Positions 8,057 through 16,708 are shown, counted from the stretch's first letter. The stretch: 34,798 bases of DNA from JBBRYW01 sp038253945 (GCA_038253945.1 JBBSGR010000021.1:1-34798); one strand, 5' to 3'. Program-made: numbers and translations. Notes: a model not told the origin generated them from the letters alone.

Positions 8057-8068
8057 CACCCGCCCCGG

Positions 8069-9022
8069 CTAATGGCAAGCGGCCGAGCCGGAGTCGGTGA
8101 AGCTCTTGCCGGGCTCGGGGAGGAAGCGCCACGAGTAGCCGGTCTTTCGGAGCGTGAGAGCGAGCACGCCGTAGGTGTCGCTGTTGTAGGCGACCATGTT
8201 CGGAAGCAGCGGACCGTCGTACGTGTCGTGGCTCCGCCCGCCCGTGCCGACGACGAGCTCCCGAATCCCACGCTTCCGATCGAGCACGCCGTCCGGCGAC
8301 TGCGGAGCGAAGCGCTGGTAGCTGTGCTCGTGGCCGTTCAGAACCAGGTCGACCCTGAAGCGGTAGAGGATGTCCCAGAAGCGCCGGAACTCGCCCAGGG
8401 CCGGCGGCTTCCCCGCGGCGAAGTGAGGCCGGTGCCAGTAGGCGAGCGTGCACCTGGAGCGGTGCCGCGCGAGATCGGCGACCAGCCAGCGGTCCTGATC
8501 GGATCTCGCATCGCTCGGCGTCTCGCTGTTCAGGGAGACGAGGTGCCAAGCGCCGAGGTCGAAGCTGTAGTAGCCGCGGCCCGCCGGCCCGGCGCGAGAT
8601 CCGAAGTACTCGTAGTACGGCGCGGCGCCCTCCGTCAGGTACTCGTGGTTCCCCGGAGCCGGGCGTGTTCGGCTTTTGAAGCGGCCCCAGCTCGGGTCGT
8701 AGCAGCGCGCGAACTCGTCCCGCCGGCCGAAGTCGTAGACGAGGTCGCCGAGCGCGAGGATCGTTCCCGGCAGTCGCGCGACCATCGCCGCTGTCGTCTC
8801 GTCGCCGGTGACGTCGCAGCCGGCGATGTCTCCCACCGCGACGAGCTTGACGGAGGCTGCCGGCTGCGTCCGTGCCTGTGAGGCCTGACGGCCAGGGGCT
8901 GCGGCGGCTCCGACGACGGTGCAGAGCAGGATCGCCGCCGAGCGCGCTCCCGTCCCGGGACGGTACTGGCGGACGCGTGCACGCGGGATCCCCCGAACGG
9001 GTGGCGTTCCTACAGCGACCAA
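8069..9022 (-). CDS. Secreted calcineurin-like metallophosphoesterase (purple-acid-phosphatase-like)
   Basis: An exported metallophosphoesterase. After an Arg-rich start and a hydrophobic stretch (SAAILLCTVVGAAAA) comes the catalytic domain with VGDIAGCD, LGDLVYDFG, PGNHEY, a YWHRPHF histidine and NGHEHSYQRF. This order and these motif forms match the type of purple acid phosphatase-like phosphoesterases common in soil actinobacteria. No ATG or GTG fits; the in-frame TTG at 9022 overlaps the end of ogt by 13 bp and gives 317 residues with a plausible signal peptide. It is probably cotranscribed with ogt. It would release phosphate outside the membrane, in keeping with the phosphate-acquisition genes elsewhere in the window. 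I see no Pho-box repeat upstream of it. Confidence 0.85.
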   Translation of the reverse strand: MVAVGTPPVRGIPRARVRQYRPGTGARSAAILLCTVVGAAAAPGRQASQARTQPAASVKLVAVGDIAGCDVTGDETTAAMVARLPGTILALGDLVYDFGRRDEFARCYDPSWGRFKSRTRPAPGNHEYLTEGAAPYYEYFGSRAGPAGRGYYSFDLGAWHLVSLNSETPSDARSDQDRWLVADLARHRSRCTLAYWHRPHFAAGKPPALGEFRRFWDILYRFRVDLVLNGHEHSYQRFAPQSPDGVLDRKRGIRELVVGTGGRSHDTYDGPLLPNMVAYNSDTYGVLALTLRKTGYSWRFLPEPGKSFTDSGSAACH

Positions 9023-9468
9023 CCCTCGAGGCGGAGCAGGCGCCGCTTGTACTCGACCCCGAGCGAGCCGTAGAGCCCGATCCCCGCGGCGGCGACCACG
9101 CGGTGACAGGGCACGACGATCGGCAGGCCGTTGCGGGCGCAGAAGGAGCCAACCGCACGCTGCGCCCCTGGGTGACCCGAGAGGGCTGCGAGCTCGCCGT
9201 ACGTCACGACCTCTCCCCAAGCGACTGTCCGTAGCGCTTCCGTGACGGCACGCTGGAACGGCGTGCAGCCGCTGAGGTCGATGTCGACATCGTCGAACGA
9301 GGCGCGCTCGCCGCGAAAGTAGTCGCACAGCCGCTCCCCGAGCTCGGCCCCCGGGCCTGCCTCTCCTTCACCGCGCGGCAACTCGTGCCACACCAGGCTC
9401 CCGCGCTGGAGCCACAGCTCCCCCGCCCCCCATCCAGAGGCGACGTACCGGAACACGTCGGGAGACAC
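9010..9468 (-). CDS. ogt: Methylated-DNA--protein-cysteine S-methyltransferase
   Basis: A suicidal repair protein that moves the alkyl group from O6-alkylguanine (and O4-alkylthymine) to its own cysteine. At 152 residues it has an N-terminal ribonuclease-like half and a C-terminal half with helix-turn-helix (VTYGELAALSG), the Arg-finger region and the acceptor Cys121 in PCHRV. GTG 9468 is the start. It has no visible ribosome site but follows a TAGATT hexamer by 6 nt, suggesting a leaderless transcript. It is divergent from pruA with only 30 bp between start codons, and overlaps the following phosphoesterase gene. Confidence 0.95.
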   Translation of the reverse strand: MSPDVFRYVASGWGAGELWLQRGSLVWHELPRGEGEAGPGAELGERLCDYFRGERASFDDVDIDLSGCTPFQRAVTEALRTVAWGEVVTYGELAALSGHPGAQRAVGSFCARNGLPIVVPCHRVVAAAGIGLYGSLGVEYKRRLLRLEGWSL

Positions 9469-9474
9469 GGTCGC

Positions 9475-9480
9475 AATCTA
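9475..9480 (-). promoter_or_regulatory. -10 element of ogt, leaderless arrangement
   Basis: TAGATT read on the minus strand ends 6 nt before the GTG start of ogt. It lies 5 bp from the plus-strand -10 of pruA, so the two promoters are back to back. I see no good -35. Confidence 0.5.
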
Positions 9481-9485
9481 GTAAG

Positions 9486-9491
9486 TAGGGT
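9486..9491 (+). promoter_or_regulatory. -10 element of pruA, leaderless arrangement
   Basis: TAGGGT ends 7 nt before the GTG start of pruA. No ribosome site is present between them. It faces away from the ogt -10 located 5 bp to the left. Confidence 0.5.
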
Positions 9492-9498
9492 CCGCCCC

Positions 9499-11166
9499 GT
9501 GTCGGCGCCCGGAATCTTTCGCCTGCCGCCGCCGGTGAACGAGCCGATTCGCTGGTACGAGCCCGGCTCCCTCGAGCGAAAAGAGCTCCAGGGCCGCCTG
9601 CAGGAGCTGCAGGCCGAGAGAGTCGAGATCCCGCTGGTGATCGGCGGCCGGGAGATCAGGACGGGCGCCACCTTCCCCTCGGTGATGCCGCACCGGCACG
9701 CGCAGGTGCTCGCCGACGTGCACGCGGGCGGCCCCGACGAGGTGCAGGCGGCGATCACGGCCGCGAAGGAGGCCTGGCACGACTGGTCGCGGACGCCCTG
9801 GGAGGAGCGGGCGGCGGTGCTGCTCCGGGCAGCCGAGTTGCTCGCCGGACCGTGGCGAGCGACGTTGAACGCGGCCACGATGCTCGGTCAGTCGAAGACC
9901 GCCCACCAGGCGGAGATCGACGCCGCGTGCGAGCTAATCGACTTCTGGCGGTTCAACCCCGTGTTCATGACCCGCATCCTGGCCGAGCAGCCGATCTCCT
10001 CACCCGGGGTCTGGAACCGGATGGAGTACCGCCCGCTCGAGGGCTTCGTCTTCGCCGTGACGCCCTTCAACTTCACCGCTATTGCCGGCAACCTGCCGAT
10101 GAGCGCCGCCCTGATGGGAAACACCGTCGTCTGGAAGCCAGCCTCCACGGCCGCCTACTCGGCGCACTTCCTGATGGAGCTGCTGAGGGAGGCGGGCCTT
10201 CCAGACGGGGTGGTCAACCTCGTCTACGGCCCGGGGGCGACGATCGGCGAGGCGGCCCTTGCGAGCCCCGATCTGGCCGGGATTCACTTTACGGGCTCGA
10301 CGCCGGTCTTCCAGGGGATGTGGAGGACGGTCGGAGACAACATCGCCCGTTACCGCAACTACCCGCGGATCGTCGGTGAGACCGGCGGCAAGGACTTCAT
10401 CCTCGCCCACCGCTCGGCCGACGTGGACGCGGTCGCGACTGCGATCCTGCGAGGCTCGTTCGAGTACCAGGGCCAGAAATGCTCCGCCGCCTCGCGCGTG
10501 TACGCCCCCTCGAACCTGTGGCCCCAGCTCCGCGAGCGGCTCGCCGACGAGGTCGGCACCCTCAAGATGGGGGACGTGGGCGACCTCTCCACCTTCATGG
10601 GAGCGGTGATCGACGGCAAGGCGCTCGAGAGCCACCGGAATGCGATCGAGCAGGCTCGGGCGGAGGCGGAGATCCTGGTGGGAGGCGGCGTCGACGACAG
10701 CGAGGGCTACTTCGTCGAGCCGACCGTGATCGAGACCCGAGACCCCCACTTTCGGTTGATGCGCGAGGAGCTCTTCGGCCCGATCGTGACCGCCTACGTC
10801 TACCCGGAGAAGGAGTGGGAGGCCACGCTGCGCCTCGTGGACGAGACGGCGCCCTACGGGCTCACCGGCGCCGTCTTCGCGCGGGAGCGGGCCGCGATCG
10901 AGGAGGCCTCGCTCGGGCTCACCTATGCCGCCGGCAACTTCTATGTCAACGACAAGCCGACGGGAGCGGTCGTGGGCCAGCAGCCGTTCGGCGGTGCGAG
11001 GGCCTCGGGCACGAACGACAAGGCCGGGTCGATCTGGAACCTGATTCGCTGGGTCAGCCCGCGGACGATCAAGGAGACCTTCGTCCCGCCGACCGACCAC
11101 CGCTACCCCTTCATGGCGACCGACGACGGCCCCGACGACGGCTCGGGATCGGCCGACCGGCCCTGA
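9499..11166 (+). CDS. pruA: 1-pyrroline-5-carboxylate dehydrogenase (L-glutamate gamma-semialdehyde dehydrogenase)
   Basis: Oxidises glutamate-gamma-semialdehyde to glutamate with NAD, the second step of proline catabolism. At 555 residues it is the stand-alone form, without the proline dehydrogenase half of PutA. It has the PWNFT-like VTPFNFTAIAGN loop, KPAS cofactor-binding motif, FTGST, the general base Glu294 in VGETGGKD and the catalytic Cys328 in YQGQKCSAASR. The C-terminal QPFGGARASGTNDKAG is characteristic of the P5C dehydrogenase branch. GTG 9499 follows a TAGGGT -10 by 7 nt; the reading frame is open further upstream but lies over ogt. A DJ-1/PfpI gene follows after 4 bp. Proline dehydrogenase is not in the window. 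Confidence 0.95.
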   Translation: MSAPGIFRLPPPVNEPIRWYEPGSLERKELQGRLQELQAERVEIPLVIGGREIRTGATFPSVMPHRHAQVLADVHAGGPDEVQAAITAAKEAWHDWSRTPWEERAAVLLRAAELLAGPWRATLNAATMLGQSKTAHQAEIDAACELIDFWRFNPVFMTRILAEQPISSPGVWNRMEYRPLEGFVFAVTPFNFTAIAGNLPMSAALMGNTVVWKPASTAAYSAHFLMELLREAGLPDGVVNLVYGPGATIGEAALASPDLAGIHFTGSTPVFQGMWRTVGDNIARYRNYPRIVGETGGKDFILAHRSADVDAVATAILRGSFEYQGQKCSAASRVYAPSNLWPQLRERLADEVGTLKMGDVGDLSTFMGAVIDGKALESHRNAIEQARAEAEILVGGGVDDSEGYFVEPTVIETRDPHFRLMREELFGPIVTAYVYPEKEWEATLRLVDETAPYGLTGAVFARERAAIEEASLGLTYAAGNFYVNDKPTGAVVGQQPFGGARASGTNDKAGSIWNLIRWVSPRTIKETFVPPTDHRYPFMATDDGPDDGSGSADRP

Positions 11167-11170
11167 CGGC

Positions 11171-11755
11171 GTGAGGATCGGCATCGCCCTCTTCGAGGGG
11201 GCCGAAGAGCTCGACTGGGCCGGCCCCTGGGAGGTGCTCGCCGCGTGGGCGGACCGCTGGCCGCACGACGGGGTCCGAGTCTTCACCGTCGGCGAGCAGG
11301 ATGGCCCGATCCGCTGCGCGAAGGGCCTGCGCGTCCTCGCCGACCATAGCTGGGAGTCCGCGCCGCGCATGGAGGTTCTGGTCTACCCGGGCGGCTTCGG
11401 AACACGCGCCCAGCTTGGCGACGAGACGATCCGCCGGCGCCTGCGCGAGCTCGCCGCCGGGGGGACGCTGATGACGAGCGTCTGCACCGGGTCGCTCGTG
11501 TACGCCGACGCCGGCCTCCTGGACGGGCGTCCCGCGACGACGCACTGGGGCTCCGTCGAGCTGCTCGGGACCCTGGGTCGGGAAATCGACGTCCGCGCGG
11601 ACGAGCGCTTCGTCGACGCTGGCGAAGTGGTCACCGCCGCGGGTGTCTCCGCCGGGATCGACATGGCGCTCCACCTCGTCTCGCGCCTGCATTCGAAGGA
11701 GCGCGCCCGCGAGGTGCGCCGCTACATCCAGTACGACCCGCAACCGCCCGTCTGA
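11171..11755 (+). CDS. DJ-1/PfpI family protein (isonitrile-hydratase-like)
   Basis: 194 residues of the DJ-1/PfpI (ThiJ) superfamily, a flavodoxin-like fold with a nucleophile-elbow cysteine. Cys105 in SVCTGSLV is the predicted nucleophile, and the N-terminal acidic partner is in FEGAEELDWAGPWEV. The DWAGP motif and the following ATTHW resemble isocyanide hydratases and the N-terminal domain of AraC-type GATase1 regulators, but no DNA-binding domain follows here. GTG 11171 begins 4 bp after the pruA stop, so the two are cotranscribed and probably coupled. A function in amino-acid or aldehyde chemistry is possible but not shown by the sequence. Confidence 0.9.
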   Translation: MRIGIALFEGAEELDWAGPWEVLAAWADRWPHDGVRVFTVGEQDGPIRCAKGLRVLADHSWESAPRMEVLVYPGGFGTRAQLGDETIRRRLRELAAGGTLMTSVCTGSLVYADAGLLDGRPATTHWGSVELLGTLGREIDVRADERFVDAGEVVTAAGVSAGIDMALHLVSRLHSKERAREVRRYIQYDPQPPV

Positions 11756-11764
11756 GAGCGCTCG

Positions 11765-12052
11765 CTACGAAGCGGTCATGTGCTCGAGCACCTCGTACGC
11801 CTTGAAGTCGGGCCGCGGAAAACCGGCGGAGCGCAGAGCCTCCTGCACCTCGGGATCGGCTGCCATCTGGTGGCGGCCCTCCTCCGTCTCCCAGATGTTC
11901 ACGACCATGATGCCGTCGTCGGTACGGCAGACGGTCGACGAGATGCCCCCGTACTCGCGTGCCTTTCGCTCCGTGGCCTCGCGCATCTGCCGCATCCCCG
12001 CGATCAGCTCGTCCGCGTTCCCTTCGATCGTCATCATCGATAGAACGGGCAT
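11765..12052 (-). CDS. ABM-type dimeric alpha/beta-barrel protein, 95 aa
   Basis: A 95-residue single-domain protein that looks like a ferredoxin-like dimeric alpha-beta barrel, as in antibiotic biosynthesis monooxygenase (ABM) and related stress-responsive domains. It starts with a beta strand (MPVLSMMTIEG), continues with a long helix (ADELIAGMRQMREAT), then GIMVVNIWETEEGRHQM typical of the second strand and helix. A strong AAGGAGG site precedes ATG 12052. It lies 84 bp downstream of uvrC on the same strand and converges with the PfpI gene 9 bp away. The substrate is unknown. Confidence 0.8.
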   Translation of the reverse strand: MPVLSMMTIEGNADELIAGMRQMREATERKAREYGGISSTVCRTDDGIMVVNIWETEEGRHQMAADPEVQEALRSAGFPRPDFKAYEVLEHMTAS

Positions 12053-12136
12053 GGAACCTCCTTCACTCGACGAGACTAACCTACTACGGCCGCATCGCTT
12101 TGTGAAGCGCGGGTCGCGGCCGCCGCGGGACGCGGA

Positions 12137-13984
12137 TCAGGCCCGGCCGGCCTTGTGCAGCTGCGCGTAGATCGCCCGCGCGGTCTTCGCAGGTAGGTCC
12201 GGAACGCCCTCCAGTTCCTCCTGCGTCGCCGAGAGGAAGCGCTCGGCGGAGCCGAAGTGCCGGAGCAGGGCCCGGCGGCGGGCCGGCCCGACGCCCGGGA
12301 GCGTGTCGAAGATCGACTCGCGTGTTCGCGCGTCGCGGCGCTGGCGGTGGAAACCGAGCGCGAAGCGATGCGCCTCGTCGCGGATCCGCTGCAGGAGCTG
12401 CAGGCCGGCCGAGTGTGAGTCGAGCACGATCGGATCGGGCCGGTCGGGCACGAAGACCTCCTCGGCCCGCTTGGCGAGCGAGATCACGGCGACGCGGGGC
12501 AGATCGAAGCGCTGGATCGCCGTCAGTGCGGCCGACAGCTGCCCTTTCCCGCCGTCGATCACGACGAGGTTCGGCGCGGCGGCAAAGCTCTCGTCGTAGG
12601 TTTCGGCGCTGCTGTTCTGCCGTCGCGCGAACCGGCGCGAGACGACCTCGGCCATCGCGGCGAAGTCGTCCTGGCCGTTCAGCCCGCGCACGCCGAACTT
12701 CCGGTAGTGCGCCTTCTTCGGCATCGCGTCCGAGAAGACGACCATCGAGCCGACCGGCGAGGACTCCTGGATGTTCGAGATGTCGAAGCACTCGATCCTG
12801 AGCGGCAGGCTCTCGAGGTTGAGCGCCTCGCGCAGCTCCTCGAGCGCCTCGACCCGGCGGAGGCGCCGTCCCTCCGACTGCACGACCTCCGACTCGAGGG
12901 CGAGCCGCGCGTTCTGGGCGGCCAGGTCCTGCAGGCGGCGCTTCTCTCCCCGCTCGGCCTTGCGCACCTCGACGCTCGAGCCGCGCTGCTCGGAGAGGAA
13001 CTGCTCGAGCGGCCCGACCTCCCCCGCACCTCGCGGCACGACGATCTGCGGCGGAATGCTCGGCGCGAAACCGTAGTACTCGATGCAGAAGGCCTCGAGC
13101 AGCGCGGCCTCGTCCTGGCCTTCGACGTTCTCCAGGTGGAAGGTGTAGCGGTCGATCAGCTTGCCTTCGCGAAGGGGAAAGACCTGGACGGCGGCGCGCA
13201 CCCCGTCAGTCGCGAGGCCGAGCACGTCCACCGTTCCGACGGCGCGCTTGTCGGCCGCCTGCCGCTCGGCCAGGTGGCGGATCGCGAACAGCCGGTTTCG
13301 ATAGCGCGCAGCCTCTTCGAAGCGCTCGTGCGCGGCGGCCTGGGCCATCTTGCCCTCCAGGTCGCGCAGGATCGGCCGCGTGTTGCCGGACAGGAACTCC
13401 ACGACACCGTCGATCACGAGGCGGTAGTCCTCCGGGGAGACGTAGCCGACACACGGCGCCAGACAGCGCTCGATGTGGTAGTCGAGGCAGGGAATCCCGG
13501 AGTGGCGACCGGGTCGCGGGCCCTCGCAGGGCCGGTACTGAAAGACGCGGTTCAGCACGTCGAGCGTCTCGCGAACTTTCTTCGCGTTCGCGTACGGGCC
13601 GAAGTAGACGACACCGCGCCGGTGTCGCTCCCGCGTGAACATCACGCGCGGGTACTCGTCGTCGACCGTGACGGCGATGTACGGGAAGGACTTGTCGTCG
13701 CGCAGGCGGACGTTGAAGCGCGGCCGGTGCCGCTTGACGAGGTTCTGCTCCAGGTGGAGAGCTTCGACCTCGGTGGACGTCACGATCACCTCGATGTCCT
13801 CGACGAGGCCGGGCAGCTGCGCGCGGGTCGTCCGTGAGCTCCCCTTCTGGAAGTAGCTGCGGACGCGCGGGCGCAGCGACTTCGCCTTGCCCACGTACAG
13901 GACCTCTCCTCGCCGGTCGCGGAAGAGGTAGACCCCCGGCTTTGCCGGCAGCCTTTTCAGCGCGCTCGAGACCCGCTCGTTCAC
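12137..13984 (-). CDS. uvrC: Excinuclease ABC subunit C
   Basis: Makes both incisions in nucleotide excision repair as part of UvrABC. At 615 residues it has all expected parts. The N-terminal GIY-YIG nuclease comprises PGVYLFRD, VLYVGKAKSLRPRVRSYF and an Arg/Glu-containing core. A Cys cluster (PCEG, IPCLDY, RCLAPCVG) of the type reported to hold an Fe-S cluster follows. A UVR motif near 210 (RFEEAARYRNRL), an RNase-H-like C-terminal nuclease with FDISNIQ and VIDGGKGQ, and helix-hairpin-helix motifs near the end (LPGVGPARRRALL, EGVPDLPAKTA) complete it. GTG 13984 is the start and follows TAGCCT by 6 nt, with no ribosome site. Confidence 0.97.
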   Translation of the reverse strand: MNERVSSALKRLPAKPGVYLFRDRRGEVLYVGKAKSLRPRVRSYFQKGSSRTTRAQLPGLVEDIEVIVTSTEVEALHLEQNLVKRHRPRFNVRLRDDKSFPYIAVTVDDEYPRVMFTRERHRRGVVYFGPYANAKKVRETLDVLNRVFQYRPCEGPRPGRHSGIPCLDYHIERCLAPCVGYVSPEDYRLVIDGVVEFLSGNTRPILRDLEGKMAQAAAHERFEEAARYRNRLFAIRHLAERQAADKRAVGTVDVLGLATDGVRAAVQVFPLREGKLIDRYTFHLENVEGQDEAALLEAFCIEYYGFAPSIPPQIVVPRGAGEVGPLEQFLSEQRGSSVEVRKAERGEKRRLQDLAAQNARLALESEVVQSEGRRLRRVEALEELREALNLESLPLRIECFDISNIQESSPVGSMVVFSDAMPKKAHYRKFGVRGLNGQDDFAAMAEVVSRRFARRQNSSAETYDESFAAAPNLVVIDGGKGQLSAALTAIQRFDLPRVAVISLAKRAEEVFVPDRPDPIVLDSHSAGLQLLQRIRDEAHRFALGFHRQRRDARTRESIFDTLPGVGPARRRALLRHFGSAERFLSATQEELEGVPDLPAKTARAIYAQLHKAGRA

Positions 13985-13990
13985 AGGCCA

Positions 13991-13996
13991 AGGCTA
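13991..13996 (-). promoter_or_regulatory. -10 element of uvrC, leaderless arrangement
   Basis: TAGCCT on the minus strand ends 6 nt before the uvrC GTG. No ribosome site lies between. The strong hairpin at 14010-14050 is immediately upstream, so the promoter is insulated from the preceding gene. Confidence 0.45.
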
Positions 13997-14009
13997 ACCA
14001 TCCAGCTCC

Positions 14010-14050
14010 GGCACCGGGTCCCCGGGGACACCGCCGGGGGACCTGGTGCC
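14010..14050 (-). terminator. 14-bp-stem hairpin between secreted phosphoesterase gene and uvrC
   Basis: GGCACCGGGTCCCC (14010-14023) faces GGGGACCTGGTGCC (14037-14050) with a single non-Watson-Crick position and a 13-nt loop. It lies 12 nt past the stop codon of the minus-strand gene ending at 14063. No U-tract follows, so it could be a terminator or a REP-like palindrome. Confidence 0.55.
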
Positions 14051-14062
14051 TCGGGCGAGTCG

Positions 14063-15804
14063 CTACGGCGTCGCGGTGGAGGCGGGTGCGTCCAGGACGT
14101 GGGAGAGGTCGCTCACCGCGGCATCTCGCAGGCCCACCGGGGCGAGCCTGAAACGGTGCTCGATCGTCGCCATGATCGACGTCGTGTCGTACTGCGTGTG
14201 GTCGACGACGAAGGAGCCTCGAAGAGCGGGCGACAGCACGAGGGCGGGAATTCGCGTCCCTGGACCCCACTCGTCGTGCGGCCCCGGCGTTCCGCCCTGA
14301 CCGGGCGGCGGGACGTGATCCCACTGGCCGCCGAACTCGTCGTACGTGACCACCACCATCGTGTCGGCCTTGCAGGCGCTGGCCTCGATCGCCTGCAGGA
14401 GCTGCACCAGGTGGCTGCTGCCTGCCGTCTCGCTCGCGTAGCCGGGGTGCTCGTTCTCGGCGCCGATCGGCTTCACGAAGCTGACGGGCTTGAGGTTGCA
14501 CGCGCCCGTCGAGGCTCGCGTGAGGCCGAGGAATTCCTGGTCGTCGCGCAGATGCTCGGCCCGAGCCTGCGTCCCCGGCGCGTAGGCCGCGAAGTAGTTG
14601 AAGGCCTGATGGTGGAACTGAAACAGCTTGTCAGGGCAATTCGGCCAGACGGCCTTCGCGAGCGCGGCCGCGTCAGGGCAGGGAGCTGTGCTGCTTCCGT
14701 TCGCGGCCAGCGGGCCCGCTCCGTTGCTCCACCCCGGGCCGCCGACGTCACCGTTCGCGTTCGACCAGCCGCCTGAGTACCAGGCCCAGTCCACGCCGCC
14801 GGCGCTGAGACGGTCGCCGATGGTCGGGGCGGTCTGCGGCGGCAAGCGGCGCGAGCTCGCAGTTCCGGGCGCATAGGGCTGGTACGCGGGCTGGATCGTG
14901 TTCACGGCGCAGTCGCCGCAGGCGAAGCCGGTGAGCGGAACGCTGCGGCTGCGGCCGCGGTTGGAGGTGGACGCGCAGGAAGCGGTGAGCGCGAGGTCCT
15001 TGACAGCCGTCCCCGCCGGTGAGACGTACAGCGGATAGCTCGTCGGCATCCCGTTCGCGTCGAGCACCGAGTGGAGGTCGTCCGAGCCGCCATCCGCCAC
15101 GGCGCCAGGCCAGACCGGCGTCGCCGCCGCGACCAGCCACTGGTGATTGAGGAACGAGCCTCCGAAGGCGGCCTGGAAGAAGTTGTCGGCGATCGCGTAG
15201 GCCGGATGCCCAGCGGAGTGCAGGTACTGGTAGATCGGCAGCGCTCGCGTGTCGTACGTCCCCAGCACGAGGCCGGCCGCATCGCTCGCGGTCGCGTAGC
15301 GATCCTGCCGCCCGCCGTCGAGCTGGTACTGCTCCTGGTAGAAGCGGTGGACGATGTCGCGGGTGCACCCTCCCGGCAGGCCCGTGCCGGCCTGCATGCC
15401 GTTCGGGGCGAAGACGCCGGGCGCCGGGCACGTCGTCGCGGACGGCGGTATGTACGAGTCGATCGAGAACGGTGCGTTGGCGAAGGCGCTGGAGAACGAC
15501 GTCGCCGCCACCGAGTCGGTGCACGTAGCCGCGAGCGGCGGCGACGTGAGATTCACGTCTTTCTGCAGCAGGCAGCGGTAGGGGACGCTTGCCTGAGAGA
15601 CCTGTACCGAGTGTGCGGGATCGGCGCTCGCGAGCCCGTTCACTCCCTCCCAGCGGCCGTAGACGTTGTCGAAGCTGTGGTTCTCCTCGTAGATGACCAC
15701 GAATGCTGGATCCCCTGGAGTCCCGTCGTCGCGGCGTTGCCGGTCCCGCAGAGCGTTGCGGCCGCCGCGGACAGCGCTGCCAGAAAGAGCAGGTGCCGCT
15801 TCAT
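14063..15804 (-). CDS. Secreted phosphoesterase of the phospholipase C/acid phosphatase family, with apparent frameshift
   Basis: An exported phosphoesterase of the alkaline-phosphatase-like superfamily. The catalytic domain has VVIYEENHSFDN (metal site and nucleophile region), a central DNFFQAAFGGSF, and the C-terminal TYDEFGGQWDHVPPP and RIPALVLSP that define the family. A perfect AGGAGG site (15811-15816) and ATG at 15804 open a good signal peptide (MKRHLLFLAALSAAAA), but it is one frame away from the mature domain. Adding one base in the GGG run at 15722-15724 joins them into AATTGTPGDPAFVVIYEEN. The uninterrupted frame alone runs 14063-15700 from a GTG and lacks a signal. The error is either sequencing or a real mutation. 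A Pho-box-like repeat lies 61-82 bp upstream of the ATG, so phosphate control is likely. Confidence 0.85.
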
Positions 15805-15864
15805 TCGAGCCCTCCTCGTGCCTCGTTACCCGGACAGACGGACTATCCGGTCAGCCCAGCGATG

Positions 15865-15886
15865 CCCGGGTTCCCCCCTGGTGAAA
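15865..15886 (-). promoter_or_regulatory. Candidate Pho box upstream of the secreted phosphoesterase
   Basis: GGT at 15869 and GGTGAAA at 15880 are 11 nt apart. On the minus strand this reads TTTCACC-N4-GGGAACC. It matches the sites at 20451 and 22682 in spacing and in the GGTGAA core. It resembles the 11-bp direct repeats bound by PhoP in actinobacteria. Confidence 0.5.
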
Positions 15887-15915
15887 CCGTGGTGTCGGTA
15901 CGGAGAATGCAGCCG

Positions 15916-16614
15916 CTAGGAGGCTTCGGCCCCGATTCGCGCCACCGCGCCGTCCAGAGCCCCGAGCGCCGTTCTGATGTCGACGCTCGCGCCGACGAAG
16001 ATCGGCGTGTCGCGTTCCGTGTAGCGGCTCGCCTCGCTCTCGCGCAACGTCAGCATCAGGTGCATGAAGTCGGCCGGCTCGTCGCACTCGAATGCCGTCA
16101 TGAACTCCTGGTCGTCGATCCCGAACGAGTAGGTCGTGTGGTTGTGGATCGACGGGAACTCGGCTCCCGTCCGGATGTGCTCGTCCATCGCACGCTGCCG
16201 GTCCTCGAGCGGCAGCGCGTACCAGGGCCGAGTCTTCGTGAACGGGTAGACGACGAGGTACGGCGAGCCGCGCGGCACCACCTTGCGACCTCGGCGCGCC
16301 TGCGTGTACTGCGAGGCCTTCGTCGTTGCGAGATAGGAGTACGGCGTCTCGACGTACGCGGCGAGCGGCGTGCCGTTCAGCTCGGATCCGAGCTCGCCGA
16401 GGTCGGCGTAGCGCTCGGTGATCTTCCAGAGAAAGAAGTCGCAGTCCGGGCGCACGCCCGTGACCGTGTAGGCACGAAGATGCTCGAGCCGCGGGACCCA
16501 CTCGTCGACGACGTCGGCAAAGGCCTCCTTACCGGCCTCGCGCTCGTCGACCGGAAGCCTCCGCCAGGCTGGATCGAGGCGGTAGAAGGTGTAGGCGACG
16601 TACTGGCCGCTCAT
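15916..16614 (-). CDS. chdC: Coproheme decarboxylase (HemQ), chlorite dismutase family
   Basis: Last enzyme of the coproporphyrin-dependent heme pathway of Gram-positive bacteria; decarboxylates coproheme III to heme b using peroxide. 232 residues of the chlorite dismutase fold. The diagnostic stretch VVYPFTKTRPWYALP carries the catalytic Tyr123, followed by the LEDRQRAMDEHI helix and the axial-ligand region SIHNHTTYSFG with candidate His157/His159. True chlorite dismutases have an Arg-based distal pocket without this Tyr motif, so ChdC is preferred. ATG 16614 follows TAGCAT by 7 nt, with no ribosome site. No other heme gene is adjacent. Confidence 0.93.
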   Translation of the reverse strand: MSGQYVAYTFYRLDPAWRRLPVDEREAGKEAFADVVDEWVPRLEHLRAYTVTGVRPDCDFFLWKITERYADLGELGSELNGTPLAAYVETPYSYLATTKASQYTQARRGRKVVPRGSPYLVVYPFTKTRPWYALPLEDRQRAMDEHIRTGAEFPSIHNHTTYSFGIDDQEFMTAFECDEPADFMHLMLTLRESEASRYTERDTPIFVGASVDIRTALGALDGAVARIGAEAS

Positions 16615-16621
16615 CGCCCAG

Positions 16622-16627
16622 ATGCTA
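16622..16627 (-). promoter_or_regulatory. -10 element of chdC, leaderless arrangement
   Basis: TAGCAT on the minus strand ends 7 nt before the chdC ATG. No ribosome site intervenes. The structured repeat at 16637-16708 begins 9 bp upstream of it. Confidence 0.5.
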
Positions 16628-16636
16628 GCTCGGCAA

Positions 16637-16708
16637 AGGCGCCGCTTGTGGTGCCGACCTCAGGAATGCGGGCTCTGCCCGCGTTTCGTCTGAATCGACC
16701 GGTCGAGC
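16637..16708 (+). repeat. Structured intergenic repeat, copy 1
   Basis: A 72-nt sequence about 90 percent identical to 21470-21543. It contains the hairpin GCGGGC-TCT-GCCCGC, extended outward by AA/TT and by TCAG/CTGA. It lies between the 3' end of a small membrane-protein gene and the promoter of chdC. The orientation given is that in which both copies read alike. Confidence 0.75.

Noticed and set aside
7838..8068. Riboswitch or small RNA upstream of gap
   Set aside because: Only a weak promoter and the terminator hairpin of the opposite gene end are visible; no conserved aptamer pattern is seen.
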